Shown here piece by piece: positions 12,388-24,800 of a DNA stretch of 64,000 nucleotides. The stretch spans positions 124,001-188,000 of the forward strand of contig JAQSEB010000003.1 of assembly GCA_030063045.1 (NCBI GenBank), read 5' to 3'. The position numbers were made by a program, and so were the translations under genes. Source of the stretch: Pratylenchus scribneri. Lineage: Eukaryota > Nematoda > Chromadorea > Rhabditida > Pratylenchidae. The stretch's first letter is position 1. Each line of letters starts with the position of its first letter. Below the pieces are notes generated by a model. It saw nothing but the letters and a program-made list of their open reading frames with translations, had not been told where the DNA came from and did not search any database.

Positions 12388-13232
12388 TTAAATAATTTCA
12401 TTAATTATAATTATATTTTACTCCTTTTTATTTGTGTTTGATTTTAATTAATTTTTAATGATTGATTTTAATTTATTAAATAAATTTTTTAATTATTTTT
12501 TTTGATTATTTTATCATCGGTGAGGTTTTTATGGCCTAGCATTTGGCCGTTAATTTGATCTAAATTTATACAATTAAAAATGGGCCGATTTCGCCCCAAA
12601 TTGTGATTCGAATACCCCTTAAATTAATGTCGAAATTAAATGCATTTTTACAATTACATTTACACAACATTTTTCCCTCCTTCTCTCATTATTTCGGCAC
12701 AAATTTGAGATCGACTTTTTTAGAAAAATTAAGAATCGCATCAAACAAATTTCCTTATTTTTGGACACAATTTTTTATTTAAGTGATTGTGAAGGACACT
12801 AATTAAGGTCAAACATCTAATATTTTTGACTTCAATGCTACTGTCCAAAATATTTGCGATGCTGTTGGCAAATGTTAAAATTAATTAAATCCACTCTCAT
12901 TCCCTTATCTGCTTACTACCAAAAAATTATAAATTTATGTTGAAAAATATTATTCAAAATTTGAAAAAATTTTCCTAAACCTTTTCTGCCTTCCTCACTC
13001 TTCTCCCACATCACATATCCTCAATCAAAAGGAACGGCTGATGAGCTAATTAAAATTCAATCTTAAAATTAAAATTAATATAAGAATATATAAGAATTTT
13101 TTTTGATGAAGAGCTATAATTAGAGTTTAAAAGAGTTGGAAAAGTAAAAAGCAAAGAATATCCTCCCATTTGCTGTCTGCTTCCCATTTATTATTTGCTG
13201 CAAAAAATGGGGGTCAATGCAGCTGTGAATGG
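12388..13232. other. MED14 3' flank, no gene seen
   Basis: AT-rich sequence with AATAAA at 12478 as a possible MED14 poly(A) signal. From about 13140 the sequence matches the repeated unit at 14326-14640. I see no other coding exon. Confidence 0.5.
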
Positions 13233-14317
13233 TAGGGTTGGAGAGAGTCGGTTTTAAACCGGGGTCTTCGGTTTTCGGTTGGCCCGGTTTGCCGACCTCG
13301 GTTTTCGGTTCGGTTTGAAAAAAATCCTCGGTTTTCGGTTCGGTTTTCCGGTTTTTCGTTTTTTTGAAAAATGGTCATAAAATTTTTAAAAATTTAATTT
13401 TTCATATAATAAAGAAAAAAATCGAACAAAATAATTTAAATAAGATTCCCAATACTTTTTCTTTCAACAATTTCTAAATATTCTTACTATATTGAGAGAA
13501 ATTTTTAACCAAAAATAGCCTCGCAGCGAGAAAACTTAAGCCAAAATGGCCCCGCCAGGGAAAATCAAGACCAAATTGGTTCTGGAAGGGAAAATTCGAA
13601 CAAAAATCGACTCGTAGGAGGTTAAAATTTTAAGGCAAAAATGGTCCTGATTAAGGGAAAATTTTAGTCAAAAATGTGCCTGATAGGGGAATATTTTAAT
13701 CAAAAATGGGCCCGATAGGGAAAAATTTTAATCAAAAATGGGCCCGATAGGGGAAATTTTAGTCAAAAATTGCTCTACAGAAATAAAAATTAGTCTATTT
13801 CATCCTTCTATCTTAAGCCCGCCTGTACTTCGTGCAAAGATTTAAGTCTTAAACCCTCAAATATTAAATATTCATAGCATTGTAAACTATTTATTTGTAT
13901 TTAAATAGGCATATTTTTAATATCTAATATCAACCAAATAATAATGAAAAATCTTATTAAATTTAATTTTAATAAGAGCCTCATCTATTTGAATAAAAAT
14001 ATAGTTCAGTAATAAAATTGGAATAATAATATCGTTTTATGAGAAATTTTAAGCCAAAATGATCTCGAAATATAAAATTTTGATTAAAAAAAGGCCCGCA
14101 AGGAAAAAATTTTAGCTAAAAATAGCTGCACAAAGTAAATTTTTATCGAAAATTGCTTTTTATGTTGAAAGGGAAAAACCGAAAAACCGGTCGGTTTGGA
14201 CCCTCGGTTTTCGGTTTTCCCGGTTTTCGGACCTCGGTTTTCGGTTCGGTTTTTTTGCCAAAAATCGCCTCGGTTCGGTTCGGTTTCGGTTCGGTTGACC
14301 GACCGCCTCCAACCCTA
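13233..14317. mobile_element. Non-autonomous hAT-like element with perfect 8-bp TSD
   Basis: The element starts TAGGGTTGGAG and ends CTCCAACCCTA. It is flanked on both sides by the exact octamer GTGAATGG (13225-13232 and 14318-14325). An 8-bp duplication and the YARNG-type end (TAGGG) are hallmarks of the hAT superfamily. Both ends are rich in CGGTTTTCGGTT, in the same orientation. The interior (about 13500-13800) is a degenerate tandem built on CAAAAATGG, CCCGATAGGG and AAAATTTTA. No transposase frame is visible, so it would need a transposase from elsewhere. Confidence 0.85.
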
Positions 14318-14325
14318 GTGAATGG

Positions 14326-14640
14326 CCTCAGCGAAGAATGGTTAGAGAAACGAGAGAACAAAGAGGGACAATGCTGAATGATTGGGATTGGTCATTTCCT
14401 TTGTTCAATTTAGTCCAGCTGCCTGCTTTCCATATATTATCTTCCTCTGTTAAATTGGGGGTCAAGGAAGGGATGGGTGGATTGGCCAGCGGGAGGAAAA
14501 GAAACGAGAAAATCGAAGAGGGACAATGCTGAGTGGATTGCTCATTGCCTCCTCACTCCTTTCTTCAGTTTGGTCCTGCTGCCTGCTGCTTTCCATAAAC
14601 AATCCTCCGGTGAAATCAGTGTATTCTATATAAGCGACCT
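14326..14640 (+). repeat. Diverged tandem unit with TATA motif
   Basis: The block AAAGAGGGACAATGCTGA ... CCAGCTGCCTGCTTTCC ... TTGGGGGTCAA at 14355-14465 is repeated in diverged form at 14515-14600. A third partial copy flanks the left side of the hAT-like element (13140-13232), so the element landed inside the array. The last unit ends with CTATATAAG at about 14629, which could be a TATA box. Confidence 0.5.
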
Positions 14641-14641
14641 G

Positions 14642-14881
14642 TCAATTTTTGATGCTGCGGGGTTCAGAGGGAATTGGTGCCCAAAGGCAGAGATCAACAA
14701 AGCGCATTCCTTCTGGCTGGAGGTTCACCAAAGCCGACCACATCAACATAATCAAAATGCTATACTCGGCGCTGACTATGAAAAACATGGACAATAATGC
14801 GGTCAAAGTTATCGCTGGCGGCTGTGGCCCAATGCGGATTGCAATGTCCCCTTGATCGATGAAGCCGGCTGAGCCCCCCAA
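14642..14881. other. Possible gene fragment, unknown
   Basis: Both strands are open and base composition is higher in GC than the surroundings. Plus strand 14649-14855 reads a 68-residue frame including FTKADHINIIKMLYSALTMK; minus strand 14881-14642 reads a 79-residue hydrophobic frame. Neither has a clear splice partner. The plus frame lies just downstream of the TATA motif at 14629. I cannot name a family; it may be a duplicated exon fragment. Confidence 0.25.
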
Positions 14882-15840
14882 ATTTTTTTTTAAAAATTAA
14901 TTCATCATTGACCACACATTATGCGAAACTCGCGGAATCGAATGTTTTCACATGGAGGGGAGAGGATCAGTAAATTTTCAATGTGGACTTTTATGATTTG
15001 GTAATTGATAAAGTTGATACATTTAGGGAAAAAATGTGCTGGGAAAATGGAAAATTGTGGATTCAGAAATGCTAGTAGATGTGAAATTAACAAAAATGTT
15101 CAACAAATTGAAAATGGATTTCGAATCTTAGGAAATAAGCAACAATAAAAATTGGAATATAATATCTGTTGAAGAATTTATTTGCTTTTTATTTTATCAA
15201 GAGCTAATTCCCATTCCAATTTTAATTTCATGGGATTTTCTGCTGAAGGTGAAACAAAGTGGGAATGGGAACCTGATTTTTAGGTATAAAGCTAGGCAAG
15301 AAAAAGTTTTAAAAAATCAATTTTCCCTCACCAAATATTTCTTCAATAATTTCCATAAATTAATACTCTCAATTACAACGAAAAGACAAATTTTATGTTA
15401 AATTTTATTCGTCATTTTTTGCAGCCAATTTTGCACATTTTGTTGTTGATTCATTCATTTTTTAATTCCATTTCCATTCATCCATCCATTTAGATTTTGG
15501 AATGAATGCAAAATTTTGCCAATGACATTTATTTATCCATAAAATTGAAAATTTATTTCATCAAATCCAAATAAAAAAAAATACAACTTCCACATGATGA
15601 TGGAGAAAGAACACAAAAAATAGTGTGAATAAATATGGTTGATGTGTGTACGGTGTGTCGGCACAATTTGGGCAAAAAAATATCAAAAAAAATGGACAGG
15701 AAAAAAATTGGAAGCGAATTTTTTGATTTCATTCATTTTGTGTTGAAAATACATTGAAATTTGTGATTGATTGAAAAAATTAATTTAAAAATCATTTTCG
15801 TACACTTTTCTTCCCTTCAAATTCATTCATTCATTCATCA
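14882..15840. other. AT-rich convergent intergenic region
   Basis: Lies between MED14 and UBXN7, which converge. Contains ATTCATTCATTCATC-type simple repeats at about 15455-15490 and 15820-15845. No exon, RNA gene or inverted-repeat element is apparent. Confidence 0.4.
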
Positions 15841-18800
15841 TCATTGATTTACACGTTTTTCCACATTGACCATTTCCTGTCGCCCAAAGCCCAATTCGCC
15901 CAGCGATCGATCCAACTTTCGGGCATTTTCGGCAGCCGTAGTGAATTCGCGTCGAGGGTAATCCAAAACCAGCATTTGGGCATGTGGGTCCAATCCGTAG
16001 GAGGCAATCAGTGAGAAGAGGGCCTAAAAATTTGGATGTTTTTTAAATTGTTTATGGCAAAAAAATTAAACTGGTTAAATTTTAAATTGAAATAAAATTA
16101 TTTCTAGTTTTTTTTAATTGCCTATGGCCACAAATTACTGATTAAGTTAAATTAATAATTTTAAATAGGAATTAAAATTAAAGTGGAAAAAATTATTTTG
16201 TAGGATTTTAATTTTTGTTTATGCCGAAAATTAATTTGGATTAAATTAAATAAAATTCGTAATTTTAAAATTGTAAAATAAAATGGAATAAAATTATTTA
16301 TGGCAGAAAATTAAGCCGGAAATTGGAATAAAATTAAGCTGGATAAAATTTAAAATTCCTAATTTTTTAATTGCTAATAAATTTTTTATGACCCATATGC
16401 CATACCCTTAATTTATCCCAAGTTAAAATTTTTTTCCGACCAATCCCCTCATTTACCCTCAAAGGTGCCTGAGCCCAAAGGCAAATTCGTTGACGGTCTC
16501 CATTTGGAAGTCGAAATTGCAAATGGACACGTGGCATTTCCGTTTGACTTGTGTTTTCGGGCACTTTCCATTTTTGCCATTCTTTCGGCTCAATTTCCTC
16601 CATTTTTTGCGGAGTCGATGTCCAAACTTTGGATAAACTCGATGGGAGGTGGCGCATTGAACTGGAGGAACACGATGGTTGCAAACTTTCATCAACATCT
16701 AAAAATTAATTTATTAGGAATTTTTATAATCGAGATATTTTTTTAATTTTTAAAGGTATCAAGAAAAATATTTTTTATAATCGAATTAATTTTTTTGACT
16801 GCCGTAATAATTTTTAGTTATCAAATATTAATTGAAAAAATTTAAAAATTAATATTAAAAATTTTTGAAGTCACAGAGATTCGAACTTTCATCTTCCATA
16901 ATATAAAACAAAGATCATACCACTAAACTAAAAGTTGCCATTGGCAATGACTAATATTTTAGCATTTTTATTTTCATGCTTTAAAAATTCAATTTATTTT
17001 ATCCCACTAAACTAAAATCGTTTTAATCAAGAATTTTTGTTTACTTTTGAAAGAATGCATATTAAAAATATTTTTATGTTTAAATTAATTTTTTAATTGC
17101 AATATTAATTTTTATTTATTCAAAAAAATCCAAAAAATTAATATTAAAAAATATGTTCCGTTGTACGGATTTGAACTTTCATCCTTCTACCTATAAAAAC
17201 AAAAATTATACCATTATGCTAAAGTTGTCACGGCCAGTGTCTAATTTTTGAGTATTTATTTTCATTCATTAAAATTAATATTTTTTATTTAGTTCCTCAA
17301 ATTCAATTTCCTTCCAAATTTTCCCACCTGAAATTTTGACGACCCTCTTCATTTTCTTTGCCTGTCTATTCGCCTCCCTCGAGCTGTCATCTTCATAGAA
17401 TTGTTCATCGGCCCCATCCGCGCCCTCCTTTTCATCGTCCATCCATCCACTTTCAATTTTCGGCTCACTCGGCTGTTTTCGCTTTATTCCTCCTCCCGAT
17501 GGACTGGTCATTGATTCGCGGGCCACAATCGCCGCCGATGATGGTCCGGCAGACGATTCAGTTTTGACCGCAGTTGGAGTTGCGGGTGGCGATTGTGGAG
17601 GTGGGCCTCTGGCAGCAATGTCCCGAAATTCTTGGTCACGTGATTCGAATGATGGATAGCGTTCCAGAAAAGTGGTCACTGAAGGAAGGGGGATTTTTAT
17701 TAATTAAATAATTTTAAATTTATTATTTTAAATAAATATTTCTTGAGAATTTTTTAGAAATTAAAAAAAATTTAGAAATTTTTAATATGATTTTTTCTAA
17801 ATTTTTTAAATTTTTTAAAAAAATTTTCCGGAAAAATTTGTAAAAATTTTCTAGAAATGTTCCCAAAAATTTTATAATTTTTCTATTAATTTTCCCAAAC
17901 ATTTTAAAAATTTTCCAGAAATTTTCCAAAACATTTTCAAAAATTTTCTTGGATATATGTACTAAAGAAATGTGCTGATTAAAAATAAATGGATAAATTC
18001 AAGAAATTGGTGAAATGAAAATTTACATTTATTTTTTCGATTTAAAATTTTTAAAAAATATATAAAAAAAAATATGGACGTAAAATAATGTAGGAAATTG
18101 TGCTAATAAGTTTATAAAAATATTGTAAAAAAGTACCGATTAAAAAAAATTTTAAAAAGAATTTTAGGCAGAAAAATTCTAGTAAATTAATAAATTAATT
18201 TTATATTTATTTAACGATTTTTTCATATATTCGTTTCTTATTCCTTAGAAAATTAATTTAAAAGTCAAAAACTTACAATCTTCGAGGAATCTGACGACAT
18301 CGCCTCCTTCCAATTTCATGACTTCCTCACCGGTGCGTGGATCGACAATGAAAATTGTTGGATATGAATGGAAGCCATAATAGCCTTGAATTCGTTGGCC
18401 ATCCGGCGAGTCATGGTAAATCTGCATAAAAAGTGAATTTTAATTGGAATTTTTATGAACATTTTATGGAATTATTTAATTGATTTAAAATGAATAAGAA
18501 AATGTTTCCAAAAATTTTTGGTACTTATCGGTTATTAATTAGGGAAAGGAGACCCCCCAAGGGTCATCCGGTATAGGGTTAGGGTCATTCAGGGATAGGT
18601 TATAGTCTAACGTATCCGTAACCATCCTAATTCTAACTAATCCATTGTCGCCAATTTGTGGCCTTCTTTGCCTCTTCATTTTTTGTTCCTTGGACCTAAA
18701 TCCTAAACCCATAAGGGATTACCTTCATTTCTAAAATATCTATTTGACTTATATAACCGATAAGTACCTAATTTTCTCCTAAGGTTCTCCGCTTTGCCAA

Positions 18801-21800
18801 GAATTAATTATTTGGCCTAAAAATTGATCAAAAATTTAAAATTTTAATTAAAAAATCCAAAAATGTTCGATTAAAATTTATTAAATTTATTTTAAATTAA
18901 TAAAATTAAAAATGAAAAATAAATAAAAAAATCATTTTTGGCTGACCTGCCAAAAGATGAAATTGTCTTTGACCAACTCCTTGACCATCTCCGCTGACCA
19001 AATGTCTCGATTGAGTGCAGCGCTGGCGAATTCCCCAGAATGTTGGATGTTAATCAGAAGCCATTTATTATTTTGACGAGCCACTTGAAGGGTCTAAAAA
19101 TAGATAAAAATTGTATCACAATGAGTGGGCAATGAATTTTTTAAAATGTATTGTATTATTTAATTTGTCGAAAGAAAAATTTAAAATGGCAAAAAGATTT
19201 TTAGCAGTTCAATGGTTTATCCTAGACCCTCGAACTACACTTTTTACCAATGAGATAATATTATTTTGGCAAAAAAAACGCTGATTTTGGCAAAAATCTT
19301 TCGTGTCGAAAAATATTATATTTTTGAGGCCTTATAACTTGGCCATAACTAGGTATTAGGGCTCAGGGCTAGGTTCAGGGCAGGATGGGATTAGGGGCTA
19401 AGGGTTAGGGGTTAGGGAATCTTAAAGAAGTCTGATTTGGCCAAGTTATATGGCCTCAAAAATATAATATTTTTCGACACGAAAGATTTTTGCCAAAATC
19501 AGCATTTTTTTTGCCAAAATAAATGACTTCCTTTACCAATTTGATAAATCTGCTGGTTAAGACACATTGAATGGTGTATAATTTGGTACTTATTAATTAC
19601 CCGGTTCCAGATTCGAATTTTTTTTTTCTGAATTCCTATTTTAATTTGATTGTAAAAATGATGAAAAAATACTATTTTAGGGTTCGAATTTTACGACCAT
19701 GCGATATGCGGGTAACAAATGGCGATTTTTTGGATCGGATTTGTAAATTAATTTGTCATAGTTTGCCCAAAAATTAAGGGTATGTATGAAACCGTTTAAA
19801 CCATTTTGTGATTTTTGGTTCAAAACTAATTTAAAATTGGTTAAAGCAAAGCCAAATCACTATCAATCGATGCGTCTCGAGGAGTTTATCGTTTGGGGTA
19901 TACGGTATATGGTTTATGAGTTTAGGGCAATCCATTAAACCGCTATAACTAATATAATCTTTCTGCAATTTTAAATATTTCCCTTTTTAAAATGGAAGTG
20001 ACGGAATTGCGAAAAAAAATTATGGAGGAAATGAAAAGAATTGGATTTTTTTGATAAAAATTAATTTAAAATTTTATTATAAATTGTGTTTAGCTATTAT
20101 TTATTTTTGTCCCAAAATGTGTTTTGGCCAAAAATGTATTTTTATTAGTTAAAAATTCACAAAAGCGTAACAAAAATGGTTGTACATTTATTTAAAAAAA
20201 TTTTGGCCCAAATATATTTTTTATTAGATTACAAAACATCGTTCAAAATTGTTTATAAAAATTAAATTGGGACTTGCCTGATCCCAATCTCCATAGAAAT
20301 TCATTTCGACCGGTGGCCGGAACAATTTGTGTAAATCGCGACGTGGCACTGCTTGACCAAATCCACCGGAAGCTGCAGCAGCAGCCGCAGCCATTCCTCC
20401 ACCAATTTCCATTTCCTGGAGTGGTGCCCGCTGAAATTGTTGTTGGTCATTGTTATTGCTGCTATTTTCCGCATTTCCATCCTCTGCCTCATTTTTGTTG
20501 GGTTGTCCTTGAAGTTGCTGATTTCGTTTCTGAATTTTTATTTATTATCGTATAACCTCTTTTAATACCATATTCTCTAATAATTCCCCACCCTCGACTT
20601 TGAGGGACCCATATCTCCTAACAAGGTGATAAAACAATTTTTATTGTATTTTCTTAGTTCCAAAATCCGCTATAATTTGTTCAAAAATATCCACAAATTA
20701 AAGAGTCAGACCCCAATTTTCCCAATTTTTGAGGGGTTGAAAAATAATTCCCCATGGGGAATTAAAAGAGGTTATACGGTAATTTGGAATTATAATTGGA
20801 CTTTTTAGAGTATTTTTGGTAATATTAGCTCATTTCCGGTCAGGGTTTTTTTGATAAAATTACCGTATTTCGTTATAAATATACTGTATAAAAATTAAAA
20901 ACATATAAGTGAAAATCGAGCCCATAAAAAATAATTTCCCGGGAACGGGTTCAAACCCATGACTTAAATTTTGAAAAACTAAAGTGTAATCCATTTGGAC
21001 TAAAAATACCGGAAATTTTCCTATTTTATAAATTCTAGAAAATCTAAACCTATGATCTAGTTTTAACATCTTCCTTGAGCCTAAATGACAGAGGCTATAA
21101 ATATACATATAAAGGGTCTCCACACATTGGCCTCGTTAGCTCAGCTTGGTAGAGCGTCAGACTTTTAATCTGAAGGCCACGGGATCGAGACCCGTACGGG
21201 GCTGCTATTATTTTTTCATTCATTTTTATTTTTACTAAATTTTTATCAGCTTAAATATAAACCTAGGCAAAATTACCATTTAAATTGGGCCTTATTTTCG
21301 GTAAAAACGAGTATTCTATTCCATTTATCCAAAATGAAATTCATGAAAAAAAAGAGAAAAATAAAAATGAAAAAGTACCTACCCTAATCCTAAAACCTAC
21401 CTACCTCAAATTTACCCTTAACCTACCCGCTACCCCTAAAACCTATCCAGCCCAACCCTAACTTACTAACCATAACTACCTTAAACCCTAAATAAGGTTT
21501 GTCAAGATCCCTAATGAGGTTAGGGGTGGTAGGGTTGGGTTAGGTTTGGGCAGGGGCGGATGAGTTTTAGGGACAGTTTAGGGTTAGGTTAGTCATTTTA
21601 AGGTTTAGAATTCCTTCTCGTCTACTCTTTCCGTGCCTAAAGTATCGGGGGAAGCAGAATAATGAATTTTCATCAGCCTTCCCTCTTAAAATTTTGCTTC
21701 CCCTATTCTTAAAAGTTTGCCTCCCCGTAGTCCGTATAGTACCAACTTATTAATTTTTTATTCTCTATCAAAAAATTAACAACCCAACCTGAACCAATTT

Positions 21801-24800
21801 GGCGGTGGCAGCCCGATGAGCAGCCTGAAGTTGTTTGAAATCCACGTGTTGAGGCTGGGCCATGGAAGAGGAAGAAGCGGCCTCCATTTTATACTCTTCA
21901 AAGTCTTCATTTTCATCTTTGGCCGTATGATGGAAGAATGGATTTGATGAACGTGCCGTAGCGCTGGTCGTTGCATCACCATTTTCTGCAATTAAAATCA
22001 AATAATTTTAGGTTTTTTAGACTTTCAAAAAACTTTTCAAAATGAAATTTTAGTTAAAATTCAGAATTTCTATTTCTACCAGTGGCTTTTGTAGGATTTT
22101 CAAGGGGCAGGGGGGATACTTATATAGTTTAAGTCGCCTTTTCTTCAACAAGGAGAAAGTGGGGAAAAATTGAAGGTGTCCCCTATGAATGTTAGGGATA
22201 TGATGGTATAGGGTTAGGTGAGATGATTTGATCCCATCATATCCGTAAACCGTAACCTATTCTTGATGACCCTAACCCTAATCCTGATGACTCGAAAGGG
22301 GGACCCTCTCCTTTTTTCCCATCTCAACAATAAAGGGACTTAAACTATATAAGTATCGGGGGGGGGGGGGGGGGGGTGACAAGATTCGGCGAATTTAAAG
22401 TGTCCAGTCAGGTCCAGAGGTTCGTAGTAAAAAAGTATCTTTTGATTATTTTTAGTTAAACAGGGATTATTTTAAAAAATTACGATATTTTCTGACTAAA
22501 ATTTTGACTTCGAATTTTACCTTGCGGGGCAACCTTTTGTAAAAAATTTTTGTACAAAGTCGACGGACCCCCTCCCCAAAAAAAAACAAAATTATGGCTA
22601 CGAGAAAATAAAATTAAAATTATGGCTACGGGTCTGCTATGGCACCATGGGGTTGGGGATTGGGGTTGCTGGTGCTACTTTTCACACATGGGCAAGGGGG
22701 GGAGGTCATCCCCCCACCACGCCGCAATCGGGGGCGGGTACCGGGGGGGGGGGGGGGGGGGGGGGACGCAGGTGGGGGGTGATGAAGGTGCGAAGTGGGT
22801 GTTAGGGGTAGGGGGTGCGAATTCGCAGAGGCAATTTTGACCAAAATTTTTCGCTGCGCGGCCATTTTTGGCCAAATTTTCCCTTGCGAAGTCAATTTTT
22901 GGCCATTGCGCGGTAATTTTTGGACAAAATTTTCGCCTGCGGCGCAAAATTCAAAAAAGGGACATCGCAAAAAAATTTTTTTGGACCCTCCCCCCCCCCC
23001 CCCCCACTTCGCAATGGTCCAAGTGATCCCCCCCCTTGCCCATGTATGCTACTTTTCCTAGGAAGGACTCCTCCCAGCAACCAGCACCCCCACCCCTGAA
23101 ACCGCCACTGATTTATAATTTATTGAAAGGTAATATTGAGGTAAATTTTTTGAAAAATATAATTGTTAAAAAAACCGACGATAAGTTTGCTGATAACTTT
23201 GTGCCAAAAGAACGCCTTGAACCGCCGGAATTGGTGCTCGAATCTCATCATCGCCCGCTGCTTGTCCATTTTGCTGCTGATGTTCGGCTGAGGCTGATGA
23301 GTCCAACATTTGACTACAAAATTTTATTATTGATTTAATAATAATTATTAGAAATTGAGATTTCAGCAATCTAATTAGAATTTCCCAAAGATGATGTTTT
23401 TATTTGTAGAAATTTAAGACTTTTTTGATTTTTGGAAGGCAGGTCCGATGCCAGGTTTTTTTAGAGGGGACCATAGTGTTTTGGTGGGGTCCCTCGACAC
23501 TTTTTTCTATTTTTTTTCTCCTCTTTTTTTTTCAAATTGCCCATATTTTCCGGATTTTTTCCGATTTCGGAGGGAGCCCGAGCCCCAAGTTGCACCCCCT
23601 TGAGCCGGGCCTGGGTGAAGGGCAACCTAGGCCACCCACCCTAAACTTACAGAGAGATAAAAAAATTCTGGGATATTTTCTTATGTTGTATTGGCCATTT
23701 TTAAGAAATACTAAATATGTTCATGTTATACGGCTTTGTATTCATAATTAGTGTCCAAACCCACTAAAATAAATTGACGGAATACCCAAAAGTCCATTTT
23801 CCTATAAAGTTTATTTTTTTTTCTTCATTCCCCTAATCCCTCTTCATTCATTTTTGGCTTACATGTCACTATCATCATTTGTGCTGCCACTGATCACTTG
23901 CACTGAATCGTCGAACCCGCCATTCCCAAAAGCTTCATTATCATTTTCGTGCTGCCCTCCTTCTCGCTGTGATGATCGATTTGTGGATGCCCAAATTTGT
24001 TTTTTAAATTCAGATAAATTTTTTTCAAAAGTAAAAAACCGTTTGGTTCTGCTGACGTTTGACATAATGGGAAATGCGATGAACTGCCGGCGGTGGATGG
24101 GCAGCGATTTCATGTTCAATTTCCACTTCCTCTTGTTCCAGTTGAGCACCGCGCGTGAAGTAGACCTTAATCAGACATTGGGGAATATTTATTTATGAAA
24201 AGTTCAAATATAGATCAAATATGTATAACTAGGGTCTTTCTTAAGGTATAGTGACGGTTCCAGCAGGATTTTTCTAGAGGGGGGGGGGGGGGGGTACCAC
24301 TTTTTGAGAAATTCGAAAATTTTGAAAAATTGAAATGAAAATATAGTAATGCGAGCGCCAATATGCGCGAAATATTTTTAGTTTTTAGGTTATTTTAAAA
24401 AGAAAACACTTATTTTTCTCCATAACCCCACGAGGCCACGGCACCCCTGGGTGCCTCCCTCACAGTCAGAAGGAAGGGGTTGTGCACCCGCGCACCCAAC
24501 GCCACCCCAGACCCCACCCCTGAAAACGCCACTGTTAAGGTCACTTTTAAACTTGGTCCTAAACATTTAAAAACTTAAAGTCAAAAAAACTTAAGGTCAC
24601 TTTTTAAACCGTTAAAAACTTAAGGTCCTAAACTTTAAAAGTCACTAAACTCCTAAAAACCTAAGATCACTTAATCAAATAATTAATCGTTTAGTTTAAT
24701 AAATCAATTTTGGATTTACATTTATGGCTCGTTGCAAATCCCAGCCACACATTTCCAGTACACGTTTTGCTACTCCATCGCTTTCACTTCCTAAATTTTT

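Noticed and set aside
21365..21610. Interstitial telomeric repeat
   Set aside because: Motifs are irregular mixtures of CCTAACC/CCTACC and their inverses; no run of the nematode TTAGGC unit is present.
23442..23612. Small hAT-like MITE (CAGGTCCGATGCCAGG ... GAGCCGGGCCTG)
   Set aside because: Ends pair only loosely and the flanking octamers (TTGGAAGG, GGTGAAGG) disagree at three positions, too weak to call.
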